Origin: Aliivibrio sp. 1S175
Lineage (GTDB): Bacteria; Pseudomonadota; Gammaproteobacteria; Enterobacterales; Vibrionaceae
DNA: 64,000 nucleotides
Direction of reading: 5' to 3'
Assembly: GCF_001690985.1 (NCBI RefSeq)
Contig: NZ_MAJS01000005.1
Span: 135,080-199,079, forward strand
The notes beneath the pieces were generated by a model. The model was not told the DNA's origin, did no database searches, and worked only from the letters and a program-made list of their open reading frames with translations. Below are positions 50,074-59,499 of this stretch, in pieces. Numbering within the stretch: the first letter of the stretch is position 1; each line of letters starts with the position of its first letter. A program made the translations under genes and the position numbers.

Positions 50074-51594
50074 CTAGTCTACTTTATCCAAGCCGTTATC
50101 TCCAAGCGTTTGAATCGTATCTGCGTCAAAAGATTGCTCAATAAATTTACGATTTATGTCTCGCTTTACTTCGACACCTAGCTCTTTAAAGCTTTCAGCC
50201 TGACGAATAATATTGCCTCGTCCACTTGCCAATTTATTCATCGCACCTTGGTAGCTTTGATTCGCTTTATCTAACGAACTGCCTACCGCTTCCATATCAT
50301 CGACAAACAAACGCATTTTGTCGTATAACTTACTGGCACGATCGGCGATGATTTTTGCGTTCTGATTTTGTCTTTCGTTTCGCCATAAATTACTGATGGT
50401 TCTTAATGCCACCAACAAGGTTGTTGGACTAACGATAATAATGTTCTGCTCCATTGCATCTGATATCAACGAGGGATCCGCTTCAATTGCCACTTGGAAT
50501 GCTGGCTCTACGGGAATAAACATCAAGACATAATCTAAGCTGCGTAAGCCATTTAACTTATGGTAATCCTTTTTACTGAGCCCTCGTAAATGTGCACGAA
50601 TTGCCATTAAGTGCTCATCAAGCGCTTGCTCTTTTTGGTTAAAGTCATCACTGTTAAAAAATCGCTCGTAGGCAACCAAGGTCATTTTTGAATCGACCAC
50701 GACATCTTTCTCGTCAGGTAAGTGAACAATTACATCGGGATAAAAACGCTTACCGTCTTCATCATCCATACTGACTTGGGTATCGTACTCATGGCCTTCT
50801 CGTAACCCTGATTCTTTTAGCACTCGGGCAAGGACGACTTCACCCCAATTACCTTGCTGTTTGTTGTCACCTTTTAGTGCATTGGTCAGGTTTACCGCTT
50901 CCTGTGTCATTCGTTCATTCAACTGTTGTAAGCTACGAATTTCATGCACTAAAGTATGTCGCTCTTTGGCTTCAAAACCAAAACTGTCGTTAACCTGTCT
51001 TTTAAATCCTTCTAACTGCTCTTTTAATGGTGACAACAAGCCCTCTAAACTGACTTTATTTTGCTCATCAACGGTTTTGGTTTTTTGTTCAAATAACTGA
51101 TTCGCTAAGTTTTCAAATTGCTGCTTTAAGCGCAACTCTGCACGCTCTAGCATCTCAAGTTTTTCTTGGCTCGATTTACGCTCTTCTTCATGACGCGCTT
51201 CTTGCTCTCGCAGTTCCGCTTCTACATTAGAATTCGCTTGGCGTGAAAACTCTAATTGTTGAGTTAAAAATTCTTTCTCTTTTTGGATGGCTTCAAAATA
51301 ACGCAGCTTTTCCATGGCGGCCATTAAACGACCATGAGATTGTTTTTGTTCTTGGGCAAGCTTATCTCTTTCGAGATCCAGTTCATCCAACTCATTCTGC
51401 TGTTTCTCTAATTGCAGATTGAGTTGGTTTAATTGAGTTGATGCGAGTTTTTTTTCTGATTCTAATTCATGCTCTAATAAGGCTAATTCTTGTTGATTAC
51501 GACTTTTTGCTAAGACATGTGCTACGGCATAAGCAATGCTTGCTCCCGCAAAACCAAACAATAAGTGCCCACCAAATTGATTAAAAAATTCCAT
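50074..51594 (-). CDS. rmuC: RmuC, DNA recombination protein
   Basis: Putative nuclease-related protein that limits inversions at short repeats, 506 residues (E. coli 475). N-terminal membrane segment (HLLFGFAGASIAYAVAHVLA), a long coiled coil (about 30-200), and a PD-(D/E)XK-like domain with NWGEVVLARVLKESGLREGHEY and RFYPDVIVHLPDEKDVVVDSK (D...DxK pattern). It precedes ubiE on the same strand, as in enterics, and faces the EamA gene divergently. Confidence 0.93.
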   Translation of the reverse strand: MEFFNQFGGHLLFGFAGASIAYAVAHVLAKSRNQQELALLEHELESEKKLASTQLNQLNLQLEKQQNELDELDLERDKLAQEQKQSHGRLMAAMEKLRYFEAIQKEKEFLTQQLEFSRQANSNVEAELREQEARHEEERKSSQEKLEMLERAELRLKQQFENLANQLFEQKTKTVDEQNKVSLEGLLSPLKEQLEGFKRQVNDSFGFEAKERHTLVHEIRSLQQLNERMTQEAVNLTNALKGDNKQQGNWGEVVLARVLKESGLREGHEYDTQVSMDDEDGKRFYPDVIVHLPDEKDVVVDSKMTLVAYERFFNSDDFNQKEQALDEHLMAIRAHLRGLSKKDYHKLNGLRSLDYVLMFIPVEPAFQVAIEADPSLISDAMEQNIIIVSPTTLLVALRTISNLWRNERQNQNAKIIADRASKLYDKMRLFVDDMEAVGSSLDKANQSYQGAMNKLASGRGNIIRQAESFKELGVEVKRDINRKFIEQSFDADTIQTLGDNGLDKVD

Positions 51595-51721
51595 AACTTA
51601 CTCAATACAAAAACTTATTCTTATAGGATATTTTGATACTGGATAAATGTCCAGTTAACACTATTTATCAAGCGCAGGTACACTCCTGATCTAAATGGAT
51701 TTCTAACTGAGAATAATAACA

Positions 51722-52630
51722 ATGAACGAACGTCGTGCTTTAGGATTTGGTATCGCAGCGGTTCTATTATGGTCCACTGTTGCTACCGCGTTTAAAATTA
51801 CTTTAGAACACTTTACACCAATTCAAATGCTCACCATTGCCAGTGCCGTTTCTATTCTTGCTTTGATTGGTGTTGCTGCTTATCAAAAAACTTTATCGCA
51901 ATTAGTGAATACCTTCGTTGCCAACCCTTTGTACTACATTTTACTTGGCGCAATTAACCCTCTGGCTTATTACTTAGTTCTATTTAAATCTTACGACCTA
52001 TTACCGGCTTCGCAAGCCCAACCAATAAACTACAGTTGGGCGATAACCTTAACGTTAATGGCCGCTGTTTTTCTTGGTCAAAAAATCAGAAAACAAGATT
52101 GGATTGCTTGCGTGTTGGGTTATTTTGGTGTGATCGTAATTGCAACTAAAGGCAATATTTTAGCACTAGAGTTTGATAGTCCATTAGGTGTTGGTTTAGC
52201 GCTATTTTCAACATTATTATGGGCGAGCTATTGGATCTTAAATGCGAAAAATAAAGCAGACCCAATTTTAGGATTACTACTTGGTTTCTTAGTCGCACTT
52301 CCTGTTGCGATTGGGTTGAGTATCTATGAAGGCGCACCTTGGGCACAAATCCCAATGAGTGGTTGGTTAGCGGTGTCTTATGTCGGTTTGTTTGAGATGG
52401 GCATAACGTTTGTATTGTGGTTATCTGCGTTGCGTTTAACTCAAAATACAGCACGTATCAGTAACCTAATTTTTGCGTCTCCGTTTATCTCTTTATTGCT
52501 TCTAGCAAATATCATTGGTGAAGAGATCCACCCATCAACATTGATTGGCTTGCTTATGATTGTGTGCGGATTATTAGTACAACAATTTTATGGTAAGAAA
52601 AAAGAGAAAGAAATTACCGGTAAAATTTAG
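51722..52630 (+). CDS. EamA/DMT-family transporter
   Basis: Integral membrane protein of 302 residues with ten predicted helices in two EamA repeats (ALGFGIAAVLLWSTVATAFK; PLGVGLALFSTLLWASYWIL). The last helices end in a short basic tail (GKKKEKEITGKI). Related to metabolite exporters; the substrate cannot be read from sequence. Single gene ending in a terminator shared with the H-NS-like gene. Divergent from rmuC. Confidence 0.88.
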   Translation: MNERRALGFGIAAVLLWSTVATAFKITLEHFTPIQMLTIASAVSILALIGVAAYQKTLSQLVNTFVANPLYYILLGAINPLAYYLVLFKSYDLLPASQAQPINYSWAITLTLMAAVFLGQKIRKQDWIACVLGYFGVIVIATKGNILALEFDSPLGVGLALFSTLLWASYWILNAKNKADPILGLLLGFLVALPVAIGLSIYEGAPWAQIPMSGWLAVSYVGLFEMGITFVLWLSALRLTQNTARISNLIFASPFISLLLLANIIGEEIHPSTLIGLLMIVCGLLVQQFYGKKKEKEITGKI

Positions 52631-52652
52631 TCGGCAACCTTTTATTTGATAT

Positions 52653-52684
52653 AAAAAAAGCAGCGACTAATCGCTGCTTTTTAT
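52653..52684. terminator. Bidirectional terminator between the EamA and H-NS-like genes
   Basis: AAAAAGCAGCGA / TCGCTGCTTTTT with loop CTAA; A7 and T5 tracts serve both convergent genes. Confidence 0.85.
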
Positions 52685-52699
52685 GTTTACTCAAGCTAT

Positions 52700-52984
52700 T
52701 TATTTACTTGCCAAATAAGCTTGGAAGTCTTCTAAAGAGACACCTTCTTTTGCCATCTCTTCAGCTAATTTCTTAGTCGTTTCGCCTTTGCGCTCTTCTA
52801 TTACCACTTGAAATTGGTAAATAAGATCACGCAATGTTGGAACTGACACTTGTCTCGCAGCGCTTCGCACGCGCTCTTGGCTTTGGTTTCCTAACTCAGA
52901 TAGAAGTTTACCAAACATTAGTTTTTCTGGTGACTCTTCCATCTGCTCTAGAACACGAGCCATTTCAATAATAGACATCGACAT
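52700..52984 (-). CDS. Short protein resembling the H-NS N-terminal oligomerisation domain
   Basis: Soluble protein of 94 residues, helical and charged. Residues about 35-68 (ERVRSAARQVSVPTLRDLIY then QFQVVIEERK) follow the pattern of the H-NS/VicH dimerisation region (R..AR..TLE.L...L.VVVEER), and KEGVSLEDFQAYL resembles the H-NS KEDGIDPAELL segment. The H-NS DNA-binding end (TWTGQGRTP type) is absent. This may be an H-NS modulator, similar in idea to H-NST, or a chance likeness. The ribosome site GAAAGG is rather far from the first ATG; the second ATG (52978) is an alternative. Confidence 0.55.
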   Translation of the reverse strand: MSMSIIEMARVLEQMEESPEKLMFGKLLSELGNQSQERVRSAARQVSVPTLRDLIYQFQVVIEERKGETTKKLAEEMAKEGVSLEDFQAYLASK

Positions 52985-53102
52985 TGCGCGTTTTGCCTTT
53001 CAGTTGTCAATATTAGTAATAATGCTGAATATACACTGAAAGTCACATTAACTGAATATATTACGAACCAAAATCGTTCTTTTTCTGTTCAATTTATAGG
53101 AA

Positions 53103-54332
53103 TTACTTCTCAGTAATGCCTGAATGCCAGCGTTGGCCTGTTTTAGTCAATAGGATCAGCAAGCCTGGGATAAGAAGCCACATCATTATCGTTAAGAGTT
53201 GTGCAGAAGGGAGTGCTAATCTTTGCATTGTGCCAACAATGACGCCCGCACCACTCATTTGAAATAACCCTAACAATGCAGCAGCAGTACCCGCTCTATC
53301 ACCAAAAGGTGCTAATGCTTTACCTGCCGCCGAACCCAGTACCCATGCGAAGCCTACTGACGAGAAAAAGATCGGGACCATAAACGCCCAAGCTTGCTGA
53401 ATATGTTGAAAACCAAGCATTAAACCACCAGCAATAACAAGTATGCTTAGGCCGAATAATAAGGCGTTTTTCGTTCCGAATCTGACCATGAATTTAGGTG
53501 CAGCAAAACACGCCGCGATATTTAATACCGCATTTACCGCAAACCAATTAGTAAATTCTTGCATTGTCAGTCCAAGCTTATCAATCAGAAATACTGGCGC
53601 TGAAGTAACATAAGCTAAGATAACTCCCATCGCTAACATACATAAGGTTGCGTGGAATAAGAAGGTTGGGTGCTGTAGTACCGACCAATAACGAGATGGA
53701 CTGATTAAGCGCCCTGTTTGTACTGTGTCTTTCGGTTTTGTTTCTTTGTAATTAATCGCGATCAACGCTAGAGCGACAAGTGCAAATCCAGCCATAAAAC
53801 TGAAGTTTGAACGCCAGCCAAAATGAATGGTTAAGTAACTGCCTAAAATAGGTGCTAATGCCGGAATAAAGCAGATTGCGCCATTAAGGTAACTGATCAT
53901 TCGACCACTTTTCTCTGCACCAAATGAATCTCGCACTGAAGCAAATGCAGCAACTGACGTAGCGCAAGCACCAAAGCCTTGTAATAAACGGGCAATTAAT
54001 AGCATTTCCATTTCTTGAGCTGAATAAGCTAATGCTGCACTCAAACCATAAATAACAATACCCGTTAATGCAATTGGGCGACGGCCATAACGGTCAGCTA
54101 ATGGGCCTGCGAATAGTTGCCCAAGACCCATACTAAACATAAACCACGTAATCGTATCTTGACCTAGGGTTGAAGGCACTTGAAATTCACTTACCATCAT
54201 AGGTAAAGCAGGAAGATAAATATCAATCGCTAACGGGCTAAATAAAACCAAGATGACCATGAGAGTAATGATTTTTTTATCTGATTGTTGCGTAAACGGT
54301 GTTGCTGGTTGAGCGGAAACTGGCGTGTGCAT
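53103..54332 (-). CDS. Bcr/CflA-family MFS drug exporter
   Basis: Major facilitator protein of 409 residues with 12 predicted helices. The opening segment LVLFSPLAIDIYLPALPMMVSEF with the Asp and the loop motif GPLADRYGRRPIALTGI (motif A) are typical of the Bcr/CflA drug-H+ antiporters; motif C-like GSYLTIHFGWRSNFSFM follows helix five. Drug unknown. It faces a LysR regulator head to head with 97 bases between, suggesting that this regulator controls it. Confidence 0.88.
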   Translation of the reverse strand: MHTPVSAQPATPFTQQSDKKIITLMVILVLFSPLAIDIYLPALPMMVSEFQVPSTLGQDTITWFMFSMGLGQLFAGPLADRYGRRPIALTGIVIYGLSAALAYSAQEMEMLLIARLLQGFGACATSVAAFASVRDSFGAEKSGRMISYLNGAICFIPALAPILGSYLTIHFGWRSNFSFMAGFALVALALIAINYKETKPKDTVQTGRLISPSRYWSVLQHPTFLFHATLCMLAMGVILAYVTSAPVFLIDKLGLTMQEFTNWFAVNAVLNIAACFAAPKFMVRFGTKNALLFGLSILVIAGGLMLGFQHIQQAWAFMVPIFFSSVGFAWVLGSAAGKALAPFGDRAGTAAALLGLFQMSGAGVIVGTMQRLALPSAQLLTIMMWLLIPGLLILLTKTGQRWHSGITEK

Positions 54333-54429
54333 GTGTAACTCCTAAAATAGTTCGAGGAGTGTACTCAATTAGAGATATGAACAGAAATGGTTTATATTCA
54401 GATCTAACATTCTCATTTGGAATATCTCT

Positions 54430-55395
54430 ATGTTCTTCGAAAAGTTAGCTAAGATTGATCTCAACCTCCTTTTAACTCTGCATTTATTATTAGAGGAAAA
54501 AAGCGTAACACGCGCATCTCAACGCCTATGTTTGAGTCAATCCGCGGTCAGTAAAAACTTAGCTAAATTACGAGATCAATTTAATGACCCCCTTTTTACT
54601 CGTACCGCTTATGGCCTTCAACCCACAGCAAAAGCCCGCAATCTACAAGCACAACTGCATACCTTATTAAGTCATTTAGAGACCATCACAGAAGCATCGA
54701 GTTTTGAACCTCGGCACAGCCATTATCGATTTCGATTAGGACTAGTAGAAAGCACCTATCCGTTGTTACTGCCACACTTCATGTCTTACATTTTAAATAA
54801 AGCGCCTAATGTCATGTTAGACACTCATCCTTGGGATATGACCACCTTAAAGAAATTGCAATCAGGAGAGATGGACATTGGAATTACAGGGAAAGATTTA
54901 GATCCAAAATACGCCAATATCACCATGCAAATGCCAGCGGATATACGAGGAAAAGAGATTTATCGAGACAGTCAAATGTGCTTAGTTAGACCAAACCATC
55001 CCGTATTAACACAAGAATGGACGTTAGATACTTATCTTCAGCAGCGTCACGTTCAAGTTCGCTGTGATGGTAAAGACCAATGGCTACTCGATTACAAATT
55101 GGCAGACCGAGGTCTTGAGCGAAGCATTGGTATTATTGTCCCTGATTTTAATAGTGCAGCAAGTTTATGTACCCATACAGACTTAATATTTACGGCCCCT
55201 AGCCACTTTATTAAGCTGATTGCAAAACAACTTAATTTAGTCGTATTGCCTTTACCTACCGAATTACCTCAAATGGCCTATACACTTTTCTGGCATCAAC
55301 AAAAAGAGAATGATGCTGCAAATTGCTGGCTGCGTAATACCATTATTAATCGCTGTAAAGATTTATCAGCATCAACAATTGCAGATGCGCTATAA
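54430..55395 (+). CDS. LysR-family transcription regulator
   Basis: 321 residues. N-terminal winged helix-turn-helix (residues about 8-65): LNLLLTLHLLLEEKSVTRAS then QRLCLSQSAVSKNLAKLRDQ and FNDPLFTRTAYGLQPTAKA. C-terminal substrate-binding domain of the PBP2 type (RFRLGLVESTYPLLLP). The wording of the HTH recalls the NodD/ToxR-like LeuO group. Divergent from the MFS exporter, its probable target. Ligand unknown. Confidence 0.9.
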   Translation: MFFEKLAKIDLNLLLTLHLLLEEKSVTRASQRLCLSQSAVSKNLAKLRDQFNDPLFTRTAYGLQPTAKARNLQAQLHTLLSHLETITEASSFEPRHSHYRFRLGLVESTYPLLLPHFMSYILNKAPNVMLDTHPWDMTTLKKLQSGEMDIGITGKDLDPKYANITMQMPADIRGKEIYRDSQMCLVRPNHPVLTQEWTLDTYLQQRHVQVRCDGKDQWLLDYKLADRGLERSIGIIVPDFNSAASLCTHTDLIFTAPSHFIKLIAKQLNLVVLPLPTELPQMAYTLFWHQQKENDAANCWLRNTIINRCKDLSASTIADAL

Positions 55396-55475
55396 AAGCG
55401 CTAGGTTATAACTCGAATAATAATCCCGCTTTCTGCCTCGCCATATACGGACAGAACACCAATAAGGATACTCAG

Positions 55476-57269
55476 ATGCACCCACAGACTTCTCAACGCA
55501 TTGAGCAACTTCGCTCATGGCTTGTTAAACAAGATTTTGACGCACTTATCATTCCACATGAAGATGAGTTTTTAGGCGAGTACATTCCTGAACATAATGA
55601 ACGTTTATTATGGGCAACAGGATTTACAGGCTCTGCTGGTGCAGCGGTGATCACCAAAGATAAAGCTGCGATTTTTGTTGATGGTCGCTATACCGTTCAA
55701 GTTCGTAAACAAGTGCCTGCGGATGTGTTTGAGTACCGTCACTTACATGAAGAACCATTATTAGAATGGATTAAGGAAACACTTGCTACTCATTCAAAAG
55801 TCGCTGTAGACCCTAGAATGCATACTGCACAATGGTTAAAAAATGCCACGATAACGGTTGATGGTTTTGTTTCCTTAGAAACGATCACAACGAACCCTAT
55901 TGACCTTTGTTGGGCAGAACGTCCAGAAGTAAAAGTGTCAGATGTTCGTTTAATGCCTATTGATCTAGTTGGTCAATCAAGCACCGATAAGCGCAATGAG
56001 ATAGCAAAAGAAGTTGCAAAGAAAAATGCGGATGCCGCACTATTGACGCAATTAGATTCTATTTGTTGGTTACTGAACGTTCGTGGTTTAGACGTATCTC
56101 GTTTGCCAGTGCTATTATCTCACGCCATTATTCATGCCGATGAAACCGTCGATTTTTTCTTAGATCCAGCTCGCCTACCTTCTGACTTTAGTCAACATGT
56201 TGGTCAAGGCGTTAGAGTACATAAACCTGAAGAACTACAATCAATTCTAGAATCACTTACAGGTAAAAAAGTATTAGTAGATTCTGCAACCTCAAATGCA
56301 TGGATGTCACTTGTACTTTCAGCTGCTGGTGCCACTATCATAGAGGCATCTGACCCATGTTTATTGCCAAAAGCCGCTAAAAATAACACTGAAAAAGCAG
56401 GCATGAAAGCGTGTCACGTTCGTGATGGCGCAGCAATGGTGAAATTTTTAACGTGGTTTGATGCAGAAATCGAAGCGGGTAATTTACATGACGAAGCGGT
56501 GCTTGCTGATAAACTTCAAGGCTTCCGTGAAGAAGATGAAACATTAGCTGATTTAAGTTTTGATACTATCTCAGCGGCTGCAGGCAACGCCGCAATGTGC
56601 CACTATAATCATGAAAACCAACCTGAACCAGGCAAGCTACAAATGAATAGCTTGTACCTTGTTGATTCAGGCGGTCAGTATCCAGATGGGACAACAGACA
56701 TTACTCGTACACTGCCAGTTGGTACACCAAGTGATGAAATCAAACAGCAATTTACCTTGGTACTAAAAGGTCATATTGGTTTGGCTTCAGCTCGCTTCCC
56801 TAAAGGTACATGTGGTCATCAATTAGATATTCTTGCTCGTCAACATTTATGGGCTCAAGGCTATGATTATGATCATGGTACTGGTCATGGTGTTGGTCAC
56901 TTCTTAAGTGTTCACGAAGGCCCACAACGCATTGCTAAAGTCGTCAATAATACAGCTTTGCTTCCTGGTATGGTGTTATCAAACGAACCAGGTTACTACC
57001 GTGCAGACGAGTTTGGTATTCGTATTGAAAACTTAGAGTTGGTTGTTGAAATTGAAACTAAAGGTGATTTTTCAGTGCTTGGCTTTGAATCGTTAACTCG
57101 TTGCCCTATTGATAAACGCTTAATCAATATCGATATGCTAAACCGTCCAGAACTTGCTTGGTTAAACAATTACCATCAAAAAGTATGGAATGACGTCAGC
57201 CCATTAGTTGATGGCAAAGTGAAAGAATGGCTAAGAAAAGCAACGGCTGAATTAAGCTACGAAAGTTAA
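55476..57269 (+). CDS. M24B aminopeptidase P (Xaa-Pro aminopeptidase), long form
   Basis: Metallopeptidase of 597 residues that removes N-terminal residues before proline. Three-part layout as in eukaryotic-type cytosolic aminopeptidase P: two N-terminal creatinase-like domains (about 1-310) and a pita-bread catalytic domain (about 315-597). Metal ligands: D397 and D408 (LVDSGGQYPDGTTDITRT), the His in GTGHGVGHFLSVHEGPQ (H475), and Glu in LSNEPGYY and IRIENLEL. Much longer than E. coli PepP (441), so I leave the symbol blank. Single gene with a terminator. Confidence 0.92.
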   Translation: MHPQTSQRIEQLRSWLVKQDFDALIIPHEDEFLGEYIPEHNERLLWATGFTGSAGAAVITKDKAAIFVDGRYTVQVRKQVPADVFEYRHLHEEPLLEWIKETLATHSKVAVDPRMHTAQWLKNATITVDGFVSLETITTNPIDLCWAERPEVKVSDVRLMPIDLVGQSSTDKRNEIAKEVAKKNADAALLTQLDSICWLLNVRGLDVSRLPVLLSHAIIHADETVDFFLDPARLPSDFSQHVGQGVRVHKPEELQSILESLTGKKVLVDSATSNAWMSLVLSAAGATIIEASDPCLLPKAAKNNTEKAGMKACHVRDGAAMVKFLTWFDAEIEAGNLHDEAVLADKLQGFREEDETLADLSFDTISAAAGNAAMCHYNHENQPEPGKLQMNSLYLVDSGGQYPDGTTDITRTLPVGTPSDEIKQQFTLVLKGHIGLASARFPKGTCGHQLDILARQHLWAQGYDYDHGTGHGVGHFLSVHEGPQRIAKVVNNTALLPGMVLSNEPGYYRADEFGIRIENLELVVEIETKGDFSVLGFESLTRCPIDKRLINIDMLNRPELAWLNNYHQKVWNDVSPLVDGKVKEWLRKATAELSYES

Positions 57270-57296
57270 TCAACGTAAACTAATTATTAAAAATTA

Positions 57297-57326
57297 AAAT
57301 GCCACGAATTAACGTGGCATTTTTGT
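57297..57326. terminator. Bidirectional terminator after the aminopeptidase gene
   Basis: AAATGCCACG / CGTGGCATTT with loop AATTAA, followed by TTTTG, 28 bases after the aminopeptidase stop; the A tract before it may also end the thi operon from the other side. Confidence 0.8.
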
Positions 57327-57342
57327 ATTCATTTTTTAAATA

Positions 57343-57358
57343 GGTTTCACGTGAAACA
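57343..57358. promoter_or_regulatory. parS site 1 (ParB binding)
   Basis: GGTTTCACGTGAAACA: 15 of 16 to the palindrome TGTTTCACGTGAAACA and full match to the looser NGTTNCACGTGAAACN. Between the aminopeptidase terminator and the thiH stop. Confidence 0.85.
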
Positions 57359-57379
57359 CTCAATTGTCATGAGAGCTAA

Positions 57380-58492
57380 CTATCCCGAATAACTTCGCTC
57401 CCAATCTTTCCATACCGGTTCAAAACCCCTCGCCTTAACCGCTTGTGCAACCGCAGACGCTGAACGCTCATCACTAATAGCAAATTGCTCTAATGCCTCT
57501 TCGTTATTTGCATAACCTCCAGGTTGAGTTTTTGATGCTGCAGAAACAGAAGTAATTCCAAGCGATAATACATTATCTCTAAAGTATTCAGACTCACGAG
57601 TAGACAGTGACAATTCAACTTCCGAATTTAATAAACGGTATGCACAGATTAACTGCACAAGCTGTTTATCACTCATGATTGATTTGGGTTGCAACGCACC
57701 TTCACATGGACGCAAACGTGGGAACGAAATCGAGTACCTTGTTTGCCAGTACGTACGCTCCAAGTAATCTAAATGCGCAGCCACATAAAAACAATCGGTG
57801 CGCCACTCTTCTAAACCAATCAAGGCACCAATACCTATTTTATCAATCCCTGCTTTGGCTAATCTGTCCGGCGTTTCTAAGCGGTAGTTAAAGTCCGTTT
57901 TGTTACCTCGCAAATGATGTTCCGCATACGTCGATGGATGGTAAGTTTCTTGGTACACCATCACGGCATCTAAACCCAATGTTTTTAGTTCTGCGTATTC
58001 GTGTTGATCTAATGGTTGAACTTCCATGGCCAAATAATTAAATGACCGCTTAATTTGAGGAACCGTATCACGGAAATAATTCATCCCAACTTTGGTTTCA
58101 TGCTCTCCAGTCACCAAAAGTACACTGTCAAAATTCATCGCTTTAATCGCATCAATCTCGTTAGCAATTTCATCTTGATTCAAGGTCTTTCGTTTAATTC
58201 GATTCTCCATCGAGAACCCACAATAAGTACACGCGTTTGCACATAGGTTCGAAAGATAAAGAGGAATATAAAACCCCATGGTATGGCCAAATCGCTGGCG
58301 AGTCAGGCGCGCGGATTCTTGAGCCATTTGCTCTAAATACCCTTCTGCGGCTGGTGAGATTAACGCTTTAAAATCGTCTAAATTACGCTTTGGTTTGTTC
58401 AACGCTCTTTCTACGTCTTGCGCTGTTTTACTGTAGATGGAGAGTTTGACCTCATCCCAATTCAGTTTTTTCCATTCATCAGTAAACATCAT
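57380..58492 (-). CDS. thiH: 2-iminoacetate synthase (tyrosine lyase)
   Basis: Radical-SAM enzyme that cleaves tyrosine to dehydroglycine (2-iminoacetate) for the thiazole ring; works with ThiG in anaerobic-type bacteria. 370 residues (E. coli 377). Cluster motif CANACTYCGF (CxxxCxxC) preceded by GFYIPLYLSNL; ALIGLEEWRTDCF; RYSISFPRLRPCEG. Last gene of thiCEFSGH, 22 bases after thiG, with an AAGGAAAG ribosome site. Presence of ThiH rather than ThiO fits a facultative anaerobe. Confidence 0.96.
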   Translation of the reverse strand: MMFTDEWKKLNWDEVKLSIYSKTAQDVERALNKPKRNLDDFKALISPAAEGYLEQMAQESARLTRQRFGHTMGFYIPLYLSNLCANACTYCGFSMENRIKRKTLNQDEIANEIDAIKAMNFDSVLLVTGEHETKVGMNYFRDTVPQIKRSFNYLAMEVQPLDQHEYAELKTLGLDAVMVYQETYHPSTYAEHHLRGNKTDFNYRLETPDRLAKAGIDKIGIGALIGLEEWRTDCFYVAAHLDYLERTYWQTRYSISFPRLRPCEGALQPKSIMSDKQLVQLICAYRLLNSEVELSLSTRESEYFRDNVLSLGITSVSAASKTQPGGYANNEEALEQFAISDERSASAVAQAVKARGFEPVWKDWERSYSG

Positions 58493-58514
58493 CGTCTTTC
58501 CTTAGCCTCGGGAG

Positions 58515-59285
58515 TTAATCCAAAAATGCCGTTAATGGGCTCGATGCCACCGCTTGAGAACTCACAGACGCCAATCCATTTTCATACGCTAATCGTCCAG
58601 ACTGAACCGCCAACTTAAATGCCGTAGCCATCGCCACTGGATTTCTTGCTGCAGCAATCGCGGTGTTCACCAATACCGCATCAGCACCCAACTCCATCGC
58701 AAAGGCCGCATGCGATGGTGCGCCAATTCCAGCATCAACCACAACGGGCACTTTTGCTTGATCGATAATAATCTCTAAAAAATCACGACTCACAATGCCT
58801 TTGTTTGACCCAATAGGCGCACCCAACGGCATCACTGCCGCACAACCTACTTCTTCAAGTCGTTTGCATAACACCGGATCAGCGTGGCAATAAGGCAAGA
58901 CAATAAATCCTTGGCGAACTAATTCTTCCGCCGCTTTTAATGTCTCAATCGGATCGGGCATTAGGTATTTTGGATCTGGGTGGATTTCCAATTTCAACCA
59001 ATTAGTTTGCAATGCCTCTCTGGCTAACTGAGCCGCAAAAATCGCTTCTCGGGCATTTTTAGCTCCAGATGTATTAGGCAGTAAATTTATGCCCGCTGTA
59101 ATAATTGGCTTTAAAATGTCATCCTCAGGATTGCTCACGTCCACTCGTTTCAATGCCATCGTTGCGAGCTCAGAACCCGACTCAATTAATGCCTGCTGCA
59201 TTATTAACGAATTGGGAAATTTTCCTGTTCCAGTAAACAAACGAGAAGAAAATGATGTATTTGCGATAATCAATGGTTGTGTCAT
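58515..59285 (-). CDS. thiG: Thiazole synthase ThiG
   Basis: Forms the thiazole phosphate from deoxyxylulose 5-phosphate, 2-iminoacetate and ThiS-thiocarboxylate. 256 residues from the ATG at 59285 ([20 protein letters not shown]), like E. coli (256); the longer frame is unsupported. Schiff-base lysine region MALKRVDV; phosphate loops [20 protein letters not shown] and [15 protein letters not shown]. Starts 1 base after the thiS stop. Confidence 0.96.
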   Translation of the reverse strand: MTQPLIIANTSFSSRLFTGTGKFPNSLIMQQALIESGSELATMALKRVDVSNPEDDILKPIITAGINLLPNTSGAKNAREAIFAAQLAREALQTNWLKLEIHPDPKYLMPDPIETLKAAEELVRQGFIVLPYCHADPVLCKRLEEVGCAAVMPLGAPIGSNKGIVSRDFLEIIIDQAKVPVVVDAGIGAPSHAAFAMELGADAVLVNTAIAAARNPVAMATAFKLAVQSGRLAYENGLASVSSQAVASSPLTAFLD

Positions 59286-59286
59286 A

Positions 59287-59499
59287 TCAGCCTCCTGCAA
59301 TGGCTTGGAATAAGGAAATCGATTCACCGTCAGATAAACCACGTTGTTGCCATTCACTTCGAGGAACGATTTGTTGGTCAATAGCTAACGCACACCCTTG
59401 AGTTTCTATTTGTTGATGAGATAGAAACATGAATAACGTCATTTTCTTTTCAACCCGATGCACAACCCCATTTAATTCCACACTAATTAAATTATTCAC
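59287..59499 (-). CDS. thiS: Sulfur carrier protein ThiS
   Basis: Ubiquitin-like sulfur carrier of about 70 residues. The C-terminal SLFQAIAGG carries the Gly-Gly adenylated by Thi[19 protein letters not shown] matches E. coli ThiS closely. The best start is a GTG at 59499, which overlaps the thiF stop by 8 bases and has GAGAGA upstream; longer reading extends into thiF without likeness. Coupled translation with thiF is likely, and it ends 1 base before thiG. Confidence 0.93.
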   Translation of the reverse strand: MNNLISVELNGVVHRVEKKMTLFMFLSHQQIETQGCALAIDQQIVPRSEWQQRGLSDGESISLFQAIAGG

